DNA of 64,000 bases from Pseudobacteriovorax antillogorgiicola (lineage in GTDB: Bacteria; Bdellovibrionota_B; Oligoflexia; Oligoflexales; Oligoflexaceae): positions 1 to 64,000 of the forward strand of contig NZ_FWZT01000019.1 in the NCBI RefSeq assembly GCF_900177345.1. The letters run 5' to 3'. This document shows, piece by piece, positions 16,211 through 25,905 of this stretch; the first letter of the stretch is position 1; every line of letters starts with the position of its first letter. The notes beneath the pieces are model-generated. The model was not told where the DNA came from. It saw nothing but the letters and a program-made list of their open reading frames with translations, and searched no databases. Made by a program: the position numbers and the translations under genes.

Positions 16211-18433
16211 CTATTGTGCTTTCATCTTAACGAAGTCGATAGCGACTGCATCTTCGATATTTTTGTAATAGTTGTTGTTGCGGAATCCGTCCTGCAAGCG
16301 AGACTTGAATCGGAATACAAAGTTTGATCGGTGACAGCCTGGGTATTGGCTTTCGAGGTGACTGAGGTCTACTTGAAAGCTAGCGTGTTTCCAATCGTGG
16401 CGGCTATGATTGCGGCCGTTGAAATCATTTTTGGCTGTCTCTCGATTGTTGACGAAGACGGTCTTCCAGCGGTCCGATTTTAGTCGATAGGGATCTACTG
16501 GATTCAAACCGCATTCGTAATCACCGAACAAACAGACTTCGGCTTTCAAGTACTCTTCCGTGTACTCATGCTGGCGACTATCGTTATCACCGATGTCCAT
16601 GATCAGGTATTTAAAGCTGACATCGACTTTGCTGTATTGAGACAGGTCAAAATTTTTGGAAACTAAGAAAATCTTATGAGTGGACTGCCCTTCGCGACCA
16701 AACATAAACAAAGACTTGTCTTGATCCGCCATGGGTCCGAATCCGTAGGGATGTTGGCCGAAGATTTTAGCGCATATGTGATCCTTGCACTCCTGGTCAT
16801 TCTCTTGAATCCCTTTACCATTGTCATCTAGTAGGAAACGCCAGTGAAAGCCTGGATCATGGCTGAAGAGTTGTTGACGTTCGAAGGAGTCTTGGAGAAA
16901 AGTCCACGAGTACTCCTCGTAGATGATGCCAAAGGTGTAGTCACGAGAACGATTGCCATAGCAGTCTTCTAGCCAGAAGGTGAAGTGATCCTCACTGACA
17001 TGATTGTTGCCACCGTGAGGATGATAGGTAAAGGTTCCGTTGTGCTGGTTCCAGTCTGTGATATCACCGAACTGAGGGCTGCTACCGAACCGATAGTAGA
17101 ACTTGTCATGCTCTAAGTCTTCGGCATGAATCTGGCCATAACATGCTCCCGTTCGTGGGCACGTGATGCTAACATCCCATTGGTTGGGGTGGCCGGGCTG
17201 TGGATGACTGGGACAATCTCCCGATGGACACGACGGATAATCTGGGCAATCTCCTGACGGACATGACGGGTAGTCCGGACAATCACCAGACGGGCATGAT
17301 GGTGGATGACTGGGACAATCTCCTGATGGACAAGAAGGGTAGTCCGGGCAATCTCCAGATGGGCATGATGGTGGGTGACTGGGACAATCTCCCCCTGGGC
17401 ACGATGGTGGGTGACTGGGACAATCTCCCCCTGGGCATGGCTGCGGGCAATTGGGGTAGCAGTTGCTTGGCGGCTGGTTGGTATAGTTTACACGAAAGCG
17501 GATCTTACCGATATTTGATCTTCGGGTGCCTTTGATAACTCGAAAATGAAACTCATCATCCCCTTCATAACCAGGGCGAGGCGTGTAGACGAAGTCTCCC
17601 TGATTTGGATCGATGACTAGATCCCCTTCTGTTACATCCCGAATGATTTCAATATTCGTGATGGGTTGGTTGGAATTCGGATCGACCCAGTTTAAGCTAC
17701 CATTAAAGGCCGAGCCAGCATTGGTCTCAAAGAAGCCGTCAGCGGCGATGATGCCATCATTGATGGCCATTACTTCAAATGTCACGGTTGCTTGGCTTTC
17801 AAGCTCACCATCGTTGAGGGTGACAACCATGGAGTCTTCACCGCTAAAATTTGCGTTTGGTGTATATCGAATCTTGAGGCTGCCATCGCCAACGGCTTCG
17901 ACCGAACCATTCGAGGTTTCTCGCGTCAGTTTAAGGCTAACAGGTGATTGTTCTGGGTCTTCAACAGGGATATCGAATTCGATGGAACTATCTTCAGGTA
18001 AGCGAAGCAAGATGTCTTGGGTTTTGGGAGCATCGTTGACGGCAAGAATATTTGCAACAACTGGTTGCACCGTGCGCTTGCCACTGCTATCCAGCAGTTC
18101 GATACTAAAGCGATCCTCCCCTGCAACGTCTGCATTGGGTTGGTAAACCCACGAAGACTTGCCAGAGTCGTAGATCAAACTTCCCAGTTCCGGCTTTTCT
18201 AGCAATTGAATGTTCGCTGTCGTTTTCCATTGGTTGGCAAGGATATCCATTTGAAAGGATTGATCCTCGAAGGTTTGGAAAACCCAAGATGGTTCCACGG
18301 AAAGTGGTTGTGAGGCGTCTAACGAAACCTGACGTCGGTTGTCGCTGACTTCAACACGACCGAGTCCACCCATGTCGGAGCACGAGACGGACAGAGCCGC
18401 AAGAGCTATGACTAGCCCAGCTGATTTTTTCAT
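16211..18433 (-). CDS. Large lipoprotein with cadherin-like repeats and Cys-Pro-Gly-Asp repeats
   Basis: 740 residues; lipobox SVSC (Cys18). Residues 55-330 contain three cadherin-like/tandem-95 Ig-type domains (NDAPKTQDI linkers, YTPNANFSGEDSMVVTLND, YTPRPGYEGDDEFHFRV), as in large surface adhesins. Residues about 343-425 hold seven CP(G/S)GDCP units separated by SHPPS or DYPS. Another VSEDHFTFWLED module follows, and the last 230 residues form a jelly-roll-like domain (SWTFLQDSFERQQLF, FDLSQYSKVDVSFKYLIMD). Good GAGGGGA Shine-Dalgarno before ATG 18433, terminator at 16143. Likely surface-exposed; function unknown. Confidence 0.85.
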   Translation of the reverse strand: MKKSAGLVIALAALSVSCSDMGGLGRVEVSDNRRQVSLDASQPLSVEPSWVFQTFEDQSFQMDILANQWKTTANIQLLEKPELGSLIYDSGKSSWVYQPNADVAGEDRFSIELLDSSGKRTVQPVVANILAVNDAPKTQDILLRLPEDSSIEFDIPVEDPEQSPVSLKLTRETSNGSVEAVGDGSLKIRYTPNANFSGEDSMVVTLNDGELESQATVTFEVMAINDGIIAADGFFETNAGSAFNGSLNWVDPNSNQPITNIEIIRDVTEGDLVIDPNQGDFVYTPRPGYEGDDEFHFRVIKGTRRSNIGKIRFRVNYTNQPPSNCYPNCPQPCPGGDCPSHPPSCPGGDCPSHPPSCPSGDCPDYPSCPSGDCPSHPPSCPSGDCPDYPSCPSGDCPDYPSCPSGDCPSHPQPGHPNQWDVSITCPRTGACYGQIHAEDLEHDKFYYRFGSSPQFGDITDWNQHNGTFTYHPHGGNNHVSEDHFTFWLEDCYGNRSRDYTFGIIYEEYSWTFLQDSFERQQLFSHDPGFHWRFLLDDNGKGIQENDQECKDHICAKIFGQHPYGFGPMADQDKSLFMFGREGQSTHKIFLVSKNFDLSQYSKVDVSFKYLIMDIGDNDSRQHEYTEEYLKAEVCLFGDYECGLNPVDPYRLKSDRWKTVFVNNRETAKNDFNGRNHSRHDWKHASFQVDLSHLESQYPGCHRSNFVFRFKSRLQDGFRNNNYYKNIEDAVAIDFVKMKAQ
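17205..17445 (-). repeat. Coding tandem repeat (Cys-Pro-Gly-Asp units)
   Basis: DNA for the seven CPxGDCP units repeats with periods of 33 and 36 bases, with TGGGACAATCTCC on the plus strand recurring. Such runs expand and contract easily, so repeat number may vary between strains. Confidence 0.8.
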
Positions 18434-19139
18434 AACTTGATCCCCTCTATTAAGTGCGCGACCTGATGCACACTGAAACCTTTTCCCCCGTTAAATATAA
18501 ATTCTTTAATGAAGCTCAAAAAACGATTTTAATTCCTTTTAGAAACAGTGTGATAATGCGAATTGATACGTTTAGTAATATTTGCTTAGGATCAGAAAAA
18601 AATTTTTTTATTCGCTATTTCGCTGCGGTAAGATTTGAAGGTTTGCAGAGATTAACCTGGTTTTATCAGAGAGTTCTAGCTCCATGGTTATCCAGATGCG
18701 AACCTTGTTCGTGATTTTGGGGAAATGTTCTCTTTCTGACTTTTGAGTCAGCTTTTAAAAAGGGTTCGGTGATTTGCCTGCTTCCGAGAGCCAATCATCT
18801 TCTGTCTCCGAAGCTAAATCCATTTAATGACTCACAAATTGAAATCTCTTGCCTAAAAAATACGCCACGGCAGATTCCTGATGGCCTGGCTTTTCAGGCT
18901 GGAAGCACGTTCGTCAAACGATAAGAACCAAAAAATAATAATATATTTAGCTATTTACAGATTGCTGATTATAGAGTCCTGGTGTACCCGAACCAGAATT
19001 ATCCATATCTATCTGAATTCAAAGGACATTAAATTTAGCGTAATATCTTATGGTTCGCATTGACATATGTCATATTAATATGCTACTTGGTCGTACCTCT
19101 TGGTTTCTATCAACATATTTTCAAGTTAGGAAACAAACT
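18434..19139. other. AT-rich intergenic region between divergent lipoprotein genes
   Basis: About 700 bp separating the leftward gene at 18433 and the rightward gene at 19140; it must carry both promoters. It is clearly AT-rich (for example 18590-18615 and 18928-18960). Short ORFs here lack ribosome sites and are not supported. No RNA gene recognised. Confidence 0.5.
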
Positions 19140-22100
19140 ATGAAGAGTGTTTATACTATATTTATCATATCCTTGCTTACTGCTGGAGGGTGTGAAACAA
19201 AGAAGTCTTCGGAACTCCCAACACAACAGGAACAACCCAACCCACAGATCGATCAAGTACCTGAAGTTAGTAAGGGTCGCCTGACAGAGCTGGTAGTTCA
19301 GGTTGGTCAAGAAAATCTCGTTCTCGACAATATCTTCTCTCAAGATACGGTTGATGAATACCAAGATTTGCAAGACTCTCTCAGAGCTGCGCAGAGAGTT
19401 CTAGGAAGCGATACAGCTAGCCAGAAAGATGTTGAGCAAGCCTATAGTCGATTGAAAAGTGCTTATGATGAATACCAAAAATCGATCCTCGATGGTGCTA
19501 AATCCCAACTCCAAAGCGAAATAGGGCAAGCAAAAACACTACTTATCGAAGCTTTGAGCAGTAGCAGCCATAATGAGCAGCAAATCGAAATGTTAACCGA
19601 GATCGCCCGACAGGCCGAGACCGTTGCGACAGAAGGTGATCTTGATGATATTAAAGCCGCTATTGAGAACGTGCAAAGAGCACGCATTGACTTCATAGGT
19701 AATGGCAAATCGGATGAAAAAGATGAAACAGAAGATGGTGGTGGGGCTAATCCATCTACACCAGATCGTTCTGCACTATCTGCAATTCTAAATAAGGCAG
19801 AATCAGAACTGCTGGTAGCTCAAGATCTTGCGAGTCATGAAAGTGTATCAATTGAAGACTTGGAAGAAGCTATTGAAGCAGCAAAGTCTCTCCTAGGTAA
19901 TGCTGAGGCCTCTGCCGAGCAAATTGAGGCATCTAAGGAAGCGCTTACTAGTTCTCTTGATGAGTTTCGTGGTGCTGAATTAGGTAAAATTGTTTGTACT
20001 CAAAATGAATCTGTGAAGGATTTTTGCTCTAGAATTCAACGTGCTGGTATTCTTTTTCAGTCGTCGGCTCAAAAAGTTCAAGTGCTCCTCTCAGGTGATG
20101 TCTTCAATCCTCAGTATAGCAAAACTCTGGTGAAGGTTTCTGGAATAACAAACAGAGGTCCATATGTGAGTGAGATGGTATCCCTGCCTGAAATCAACGA
20201 GTTATTGTCTGGGAAAAGCTCCCTAGTGCTCAGCTTGGGAGATGAAAAAGCAACTTTAAGCCTCTCTGCTCCCGCGCGTATTTGGACTATCGAAGGGCGC
20301 CTTGTAATAAAGGCAAAACTTATGATTGAAGCTGGAAATCTTCGAGTCAATTCGGTCTTCGAAGCTCCGATTTCAATCATCGATCAGGCTGCTGTGAAAA
20401 ATTTAAGCTTTGCCTCTTATAATGTGGAACACTTTAGATCGACATCTGGGGAAAGAAACTCGATCGCTCAATATCGATCCTCTGAAAGTAACTGGTCGGA
20501 CTTTCAGGAACTAAAAAAGCGAAAAATTGCCCATGCATTAGTGCTTTCTGGCAACCCTGACATTGTTGCTATGCAGGAGTTCGAAGATGAGGCTACTTTC
20601 CACGAGCTTAAACCTGAACTAGAAAAAATTGGATATCGATACTTTTCAGTTGGTGATCAGAAGAACTATAAGCTCGGTGAAAATGGTTTTATCGTCGATG
20701 TTGCGGATGATTCAACATCCAACATGACAACCGCTATCGCTAGTAAATTCCCCATAGACACATCCTTGGCGTCGGTAATCCCCACTCGCCTTCCGGACTC
20801 AAGGTCAGCTGGTATCAGAAACATTCAAGTAGCAGATGTTTTAGTTGCAGGGCAAAGGCTACGTGTTGTGAACTCTCATTGGTTAAGCCAGAAGGGTGGA
20901 GCTGATGGTAAAAGAGAACAACTTGCAAGAAAAATAGGGCAGGCAGTCTCTGATTGGAATCGAAAGTTCCCAGATCTTGATATTCTAGTGGCAGGGGACT
21001 TTAATGTTTCACTAGAACATATAGTCGGAGAGGATGCTAAAGAGCCCGAAATCGTAACATCCCTAGGAATTCTAGAAAGGGAACCCAGCTATCTTCATGG
21101 CAAGAGTAGCGGCTTGTACAACACATGGTTTGAATTGTCTAATAAGCGCTATAGTTCTGAGTATCGAGGGTATGGCTCCGCGCTGGATCACATCCTTGTA
21201 AACACCAGGCTTTATGATCAGAACGGTTTGAGTTATGTGGATAATAGTTTTCAAGTTGTCGGAGCTAAAAATTACGAACTAGCTCGCTGGATATTAAAAA
21301 ATCAAGTAGGGCTTCCGAAAAGGTGGATGGTTTCTAATAAAAATCCAAACTTTAAATATGACCATCTCGGTATTGGATATTCAGATCATTTACCGATTCG
21401 GATCGATCTGACTCTCGATTCAGTTGAAACCAGCACTAGCGGAAATGGATCTATTCTCCCTCCTTACAAGGAAGTCTACGAGCTTGATCAGTCAACTTGC
21501 GATGGCTATAGAGCGAAAAGCGATATCTCTATGGTAGGGGATACTTGGGTCGGTACGTGCTTAGAGTTAGACAATGAGCCTATCGATGATAGTGGCCAAA
21601 AGGCCATCATCATTGACCAAACTAGTGTCGGCTTCGCCATATTCGGGCGAGCAAATCAATCATCGCGAATAGAAAAAATTAAGGCAGCAATTCGATTCAC
21701 AAAAGGTAATAAGATTTCGGCGAGGGGTATCTTGATTCGAGATAGAGATGGGAGCCCAATCTTTGTTGTTGCTGACACGAAAGGGGTAAAGCTTCTTCAG
21801 GAAGATATTAAGTGTGGGACGCAACAGGACCCTTTAAACGTAAACGAAGTTTTTTCTTTGCCTTCCTCGACCGATTCTTTATTCGATTGTGTTGGTTTTG
21901 AGGGCCGCTTAGCATATTCGTCCATTAAAAATTATGACGCTTCTGGACTAACGAGACTAAGATTGAAAGATGCCAATAAAGAAGATGATAAAGTCATTAC
22001 TCTTGAACTAGATCATCAAGACTTCGTTCGTGTGTTTTTGGGTGGTCTTGAACTGGACGAAGCGGATGCCAAGAGTCGGCTTTCAAACTCTGGGGCGAAA

Positions 22101-23798
22101 TTTATAAAAGTAGTTGGGAAGATCACTCCTTACACCAAGAGTGGAGTGATGGTGAACGCTAGCAAAGCCTTAGGTTCTATTGAGATAGTTGATCCAGTTG
22201 ATCCAGTTGATCCAGTTGATCCAGTTGATCCAGTTGATCCAGTTGATCCAGTTGTAGAGAGTGATATAGATTTTGAAGTTCTTTTTACTAACCCGGTATG
22301 TCCACCACAAAAAATCGTCAGCTATGTTCCTCCATATTCTGGGGATAGAAAAGACTCAACGCTAGACTCTTTTCCGGCGCAACCTCAGCGAATTTTCGTT
22401 GACGGGATTCCGACTGTCGGTGGGGGAAGCAAAACTCATATCAAAGCAAACGTGAGATGTGGATCTCAAGATTTTGCAAACTCCACTTCCAGAGCTGAGG
22501 CTGGTCTTCGTGACAAAGATAGCCCACTTACACGTGTTGAGGAAATTATTGGGGCAGCAGAGAGTGGTGACAAGATATTCATTGCTAGTATGAGCTTTAG
22601 CAGCGGAGAAGTCATTGCAAAGCTTTGTGAAGCTCTTAGAGTTGGGGTCGAAGTTAAGATCTTTGTTGATTCTAACAATAGTGACCTCAACGATTTAAGG
22701 TCTTGTGACGTTAACGGTAAATATGAGCTTGTCTACTGGGATAAGTTTGGTGAAACTGGAACTCTTGCTCACGCAAAGACAATCATTGTTGAATCAGGTT
22801 CACATAATAGTGAGCTTTCTGATAAGCTACTCATTAGCTTTCAAAGTGCGAATGTTTCCTCTTCTGGAACATGGCGCAATCATGAAAACTGGAATTTTTT
22901 AAAGGTAGATAAAGATTCGAAGCTTGCGAAAAGGCATATTTGCTTTAGAGATTCGGTTTCTCCAATGGTTAGGCAACAAGGATCTGGAAGATCGAGTCAT
23001 AGCAGAGAAATCGAAGGCTTCACTAGTAAATTTTCTAAGTGCTTAGCAGAAGAGAATCTTGAGAACCAAGATGGCCTTTCTGTAAAGAGTTTCTTCATTC
23101 CATATTCCGCTGATAAAGCAGATATGCGGCCAGTATTAGAAAATGAACTCAAAAAAGCGGATGAGATTGACATTGCTATCCACCATCTCTCTATGAAGAG
23201 TATTATGTCTATTCTTGATCAAAGGTTGAGATCTAGTAACCCTCCGAAAGTCCGTCTCATCGCAGATGATGAACTTTTCTGGGTTGGTACAACCACTGGT
23301 AACTACGTCGATCTTGGTAATACTCGGCAATATGCTTATGACGATGCTACCAACTCATGCAAAAATGGAAAATCTACTGAGCAGCAGCGGAACATGAACT
23401 GTGCATTTATCTATGAGCATGAGTATTTGGGTGCGGGGAGCCGATTAGGAGTCAAGCAATTGGTAGAACGTTACAGTCAGAATCTTGATGAAAACGGTGA
23501 TCCAATCTTTGAGGTTCGCTACCTTGAATCAAATCACCGTAAGGAAGAAGGTGGCTATCAGCTTCATCACAATAAATACATGGTCTTCAGATATAACGAC
23601 GGACGTGGTCAGGTATTTACCGGAGCTGGAAACTTTACGAACGCGGCATTCAAGACTAACTTCGAGAACTACTATTTGATTGGGCTTGAGCAGGCAGTGA
23701 TTGATTTCACTAGCCAATTTGATTACGTGTTTAATGAATTAGCGACCAAGGAAGCAGACTTGCCGATTACCTGGCAGTATTCCGTTGAGGCAAACTAA
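19140..23798 (+). CDS. Lipoprotein joining an endonuclease/exonuclease/phosphatase domain to phospholipase D-like modules
   Basis: 1552 residues from ATG 19140, which gives a lipoprotein signal (TAGGC lipobox); 30 open codons upstream lack a signal. Residues 50-280: helical coiled repeats of FIVAR type. About 420-755: EEP nuclease fold with SYNVEHF, MQEFED (Glu), GDFNVS (Asp/Asn), LDHILVN and SDHLP (His). About 780-1015: unassigned beta-rich region. 1017-1037: seven Val-Asp-Pro repeats. 1100-1552: two PLD-like units with His1211-Ala-Lys1213 and His1477-Asn-Lys1479 plus GAGNFTNAAF; the Asp of each HKD motif is replaced. Predicted secreted DNase or phosphodiesterase on the cell surface. Monocistronic or with the lipoprotein gene 89 bp downstream. 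Confidence 0.85.
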   Translation: MKSVYTIFIISLLTAGGCETKKSSELPTQQEQPNPQIDQVPEVSKGRLTELVVQVGQENLVLDNIFSQDTVDEYQDLQDSLRAAQRVLGSDTASQKDVEQAYSRLKSAYDEYQKSILDGAKSQLQSEIGQAKTLLIEALSSSSHNEQQIEMLTEIARQAETVATEGDLDDIKAAIENVQRARIDFIGNGKSDEKDETEDGGGANPSTPDRSALSAILNKAESELLVAQDLASHESVSIEDLEEAIEAAKSLLGNAEASAEQIEASKEALTSSLDEFRGAELGKIVCTQNESVKDFCSRIQRAGILFQSSAQKVQVLLSGDVFNPQYSKTLVKVSGITNRGPYVSEMVSLPEINELLSGKSSLVLSLGDEKATLSLSAPARIWTIEGRLVIKAKLMIEAGNLRVNSVFEAPISIIDQAAVKNLSFASYNVEHFRSTSGERNSIAQYRSSESNWSDFQELKKRKIAHALVLSGNPDIVAMQEFEDEATFHELKPELEKIGYRYFSVGDQKNYKLGENGFIVDVADDSTSNMTTAIASKFPIDTSLASVIPTRLPDSRSAGIRNIQVADVLVAGQRLRVVNSHWLSQKGGADGKREQLARKIGQAVSDWNRKFPDLDILVAGDFNVSLEHIVGEDAKEPEIVTSLGILEREPSYLHGKSSGLYNTWFELSNKRYSSEYRGYGSALDHILVNTRLYDQNGLSYVDNSFQVVGAKNYELARWILKNQVGLPKRWMVSNKNPNFKYDHLGIGYSDHLPIRIDLTLDSVETSTSGNGSILPPYKEVYELDQSTCDGYRAKSDISMVGDTWVGTCLELDNEPIDDSGQKAIIIDQTSVGFAIFGRANQSSRIEKIKAAIRFTKGNKISARGILIRDRDGSPIFVVADTKGVKLLQEDIKCGTQQDPLNVNEVFSLPSSTDSLFDCVGFEGRLAYSSIKNYDASGLTRLRLKDANKEDDKVITLELDHQDFVRVFLGGLELDEADAKSRLSNSGAKFIKVVGKITPYTKSGVMVNASKALGSIEIVDPVDPVDPVDPVDPVDPVDPVVESDIDFEVLFTNPVCPPQKIVSYVPPYSGDRKDSTLDSFPAQPQRIFVDGIPTVGGGSKTHIKANVRCGSQDFANSTSRAEAGLRDKDSPLTRVEEIIGAAESGDKIFIASMSFSSGEVIAKLCEALRVGVEVKIFVDSNNSDLNDLRSCDVNGKYELVYWDKFGETGTLAHAKTIIVESGSHNSELSDKLLISFQSANVSSSGTWRNHENWNFLKVDKDSKLAKRHICFRDSVSPMVRQQGSGRSSHSREIEGFTSKFSKCLAEENLENQDGLSVKSFFIPYSADKADMRPVLENELKKADEIDIAIHHLSMKSIMSILDQRLRSSNPPKVRLIADDELFWVGTTTGNYVDLGNTRQYAYDDATNSCKNGKSTEQQRNMNCAFIYEHEYLGAGSRLGVKQLVERYSQNLDENGDPIFEVRYLESNHRKEEGGYQLHHNKYMVFRYNDGRGQVFTGAGNFTNAAFKTNFENYYLIGLEQAVIDFTSQFDYVFNELATKEADLPITWQYSVEAN
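22188..22250 (+). repeat. 9-bp tandem repeat inside the nuclease/PLD gene
   Basis: GTTGATCCA repeated seven times without change, encoding a Val-Asp-Pro linker between the middle region and the PLD-like part. Exact identity points to recent expansion by slippage; frame is kept because the unit is a multiple of three. Confidence 0.95.
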
Positions 23799-23887
23799 GC
23801 ACAAACAATGTTTTTGGGGCAATATATTTGCCCTGGACGCATCTACAATTCTCTTTATTAAATTGAACCTGATCAAAAGGAATAGAA

Positions 23888-24463
23888 ATGAAACTAACCA
23901 TTGCATTGCTCTCGTCCATTCTAGTTTTATCAGCTTGTGGAAAGGATAATAAGTCGTCGAATCGAACACCTCCGCATGCACCGGAAGATCTAGCGGAGTC
24001 TCCTAAGGGGCAACCCGAGTCGGAGAACGATTCTAGTCAATTGAAATCTTTAGAAGGTACAGAAGTTAAGCCGTCTGCAACTCCTGAGAATAAATCTCCT
24101 GAAAGTCAGCAAGCAACTGCATATGTTGCGAAATCAGACGCAGTCTGTACGGAAGGAACACTGCCTAGCTACTCCACGTTTAAAGCAATCGTTGACGAAC
24201 TAGCGGGTATCTATGCTGGTCAGTTTTCAGAGTTTCAGATTGAATCAGCCGATCATGAATATGCAAGCGAATTCTTATTTTGGTACAAGCCATCAAATAG
24301 AGATGTATCGATTTTACGGGTGGTTCAAACTGATGGCAGCGTTGATGTTTTAAAGATCGACGAAACTTATGAAGAAGTAGCAAAGGGTGAGACCCACCTA
24401 AACCTTGCAGCACGGGTCAAAGATCAGCCGGCCAATATTTTGTGTGTCGAAGAAGCAGAGTAA
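23888..24463 (+). CDS. Hypothetical lipoprotein
   Basis: 191 residues: MKLTIALLSSILVLSAC lipobox signal, a disordered Pro/Ser/Glu linker (residues 20-78), then a compact domain with two Cys (AVCTEGTL, NILCVEEAE) and a beta-rich pattern. No family recognised. It follows the EEP-PLD lipoprotein by 89 bp and ends at an intrinsic terminator, so the two may share a transcript; an accessory role is only a guess. Confidence 0.7.
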   Translation: MKLTIALLSSILVLSACGKDNKSSNRTPPHAPEDLAESPKGQPESENDSSQLKSLEGTEVKPSATPENKSPESQQATAYVAKSDAVCTEGTLPSYSTFKAIVDELAGIYAGQFSEFQIESADHEYASEFLFWYKPSNRDVSILRVVQTDGSVDVLKIDETYEEVAKGETHLNLAARVKDQPANILCVEEAE

Positions 24464-24476
24464 TCTAGGTACTGTA

Positions 24477-24521
24477 AATACCTCTGTTAATGGGGCTTTG
24501 CTCTCTCAGAGGTATTTTTTT
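24477..24521 (+). terminator. Rho-independent terminator
   Basis: AATACCTCTG (24477-24486) pairs with CAGAGGTATT (24507-24516), followed by a T-run. It closes the rightward lipoprotein transcript and faces the leftward TolC gene. Confidence 0.85.
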
Positions 24522-24582
24522 ATTCTTTTCGAAGCTATCCAACGCGATAACTATCTTCCTAAAGAACAGCTAGATATGCCTG

Positions 24583-25902
24583 CTATCCAAGCCAAGCCCT
24601 AATAAATAGAAGAAGCTGATCCGTGTCGCGACTAAAGCGTAGCTGTTCCGATTTTAATTTGAGTTTCAAGTCAAGAAGTTTAAGGCGCTGAGAATTAAGT
24701 TTGGCTTGAGCATCGGCTAACTCTCGAAACGATATTCGGCTATTTTGATAGCGGCTTAACCGCAGGACCTTGATTCGCTCTAGAAGCTTTAAACCCTCTT
24801 TGCTTGATTGAATTTGAGTTTTTAAAGCCTTCATGGAGGCTTTTAACTCAGCTTCAAGCTGCTGAGTTTCAATTTGTAGGGAGCCTTTCTTGCTCTTAGT
24901 CCACTCTAGTTGACTTTCCCGATACTTGACTGAGCTTGCAACGCTATGATTACGAACGGGCAAGAGAAGGCTGACACCCGCATAGAACTCTTCGTAGCTG
25001 GTGACATTGTTTTGAACTCGCCGAGCTCCAACATAAAGATCAGCATCTGTTTTTTCAAGTTCTTTAGCGTCATCAAGCTCCATTTCATCGAGAGAAGTCT
25101 CGCTTGCAAGGATTCGAAACGATCGCCAAGCAGATTGTTCCAGATTGATTGGCAGGCGCGGTAAGCCTTGCTCAGAGATCCGATTTGGAAGTTTGATCCT
25201 TGTCATTTGCTCAATGTCTTGTTCAATCTGTTTGATCTGAGCCCGAATCGCGGCAATGTTCGCCTTTTGCTCAATGACACTGACTTCTACCTCTAAAAGT
25301 TCGCTTTCTCTAGCAATGCTGCTTTCAAAGCGTTTCTTAACGTATCCATAGAGGCTTTTACTTTCATTCAATATCTCCTGTTGAATATCAAGCTCCAGTA
25401 TTTGCCGCAGCCAATCCAAGTAGAGTTGAACCCTAGAAAACCAATGAGCTTCTAGTGCTTCATCTCTTTCTAGATGATTTCTAGTGACCTTGGCCTTTAA
25501 CTGATCTTGCTCCGAATTATAGAGTCTTGAGAAGCCATTTTGCCAAACTTTCTGGCTAATTTCTAAGTTGTCCGTAGTGGTGATGCCAGCCACTGAGTTG
25601 CTTCGACTTATCGACCGGCCTATACTTACTGAACTCCCAGTTTCGGGAATGCTTGAGCTTATGATTGAGTTCGTCGCGGGGCTATTTTCATCACTTTCCT
25701 CGTGGGTAAGACTTATGGAGACATTCCACTCTTGAGTCTGGCTTAAAAAAAAGGCGTCCTGAGCTTGGTACTGCTTCTCAATATCTTTGAGTTTCGGATC
25801 ATGCTCTTGGATAGCCTTCAGATACTTCAAAAATGGTTTTGAATCGGCACCTTGAGCAGTCCACGAATTGAAAAATATACCTAAAAGAAGTAGAATGATC
25901 AT
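24583..25902 (-). CDS. TolC-like outer-membrane efflux channel
   Basis: 439 residues with a signal peptide (MIILLLLGIFFNSWTAQGA) and two copies of the OEP pattern: long alpha-helical hairpins (QVLYLDWLRQILELDIQQEI-like at 165-220 and 340-420) separated by barrel strands (NVSISLTHEE, DLYVGARRVQNN). It forms the outer-membrane duct for tripartite export. ATG 25902 lies 3 bp after the stop of the RND gene, so the two are translated from one message. Somewhat short of E. coli TolC but in the normal range. Confidence 0.88.
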   Translation of the reverse strand: MIILLLLGIFFNSWTAQGADSKPFLKYLKAIQEHDPKLKDIEKQYQAQDAFFLSQTQEWNVSISLTHEESDENSPATNSIISSSIPETGSSVSIGRSISRSNSVAGITTTDNLEISQKVWQNGFSRLYNSEQDQLKAKVTRNHLERDEALEAHWFSRVQLYLDWLRQILELDIQQEILNESKSLYGYVKKRFESSIARESELLEVEVSVIEQKANIAAIRAQIKQIEQDIEQMTRIKLPNRISEQGLPRLPINLEQSAWRSFRILASETSLDEMELDDAKELEKTDADLYVGARRVQNNVTSYEEFYAGVSLLLPVRNHSVASSVKYRESQLEWTKSKKGSLQIETQQLEAELKASMKALKTQIQSSKEGLKLLERIKVLRLSRYQNSRISFRELADAQAKLNSQRLKLLDLKLKLKSEQLRFSRDTDQLLLFIRAWLG

Positions 25903-25905
25903 AAA

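Noticed and set aside
17205-17445. Regularly spaced repeats that could suggest a CRISPR array
   Set aside because: The units are coding repeats with no unique spacers of constant length and no cas genes.
17200-17535. Rightward ORF of 111 codons with repeated GTMVGDWDNLP-like units
   Set aside because: It is the antisense shadow of the Cys-Pro-Gly-Asp repeats in the leftward lipoprotein gene and has no ribosome site.
18434-19139. Short ORFs at 18454-18714 and 18881-19063
   Set aside because: AT-rich, no ribosome sites, no protein-like composition; they lie in a promoter region between divergent genes.
19050-19139. 30 extra N-terminal codons of the nuclease/PLD gene
   Set aside because: They lack a ribosome site and would bury the lipoprotein signal that begins at ATG 19140.
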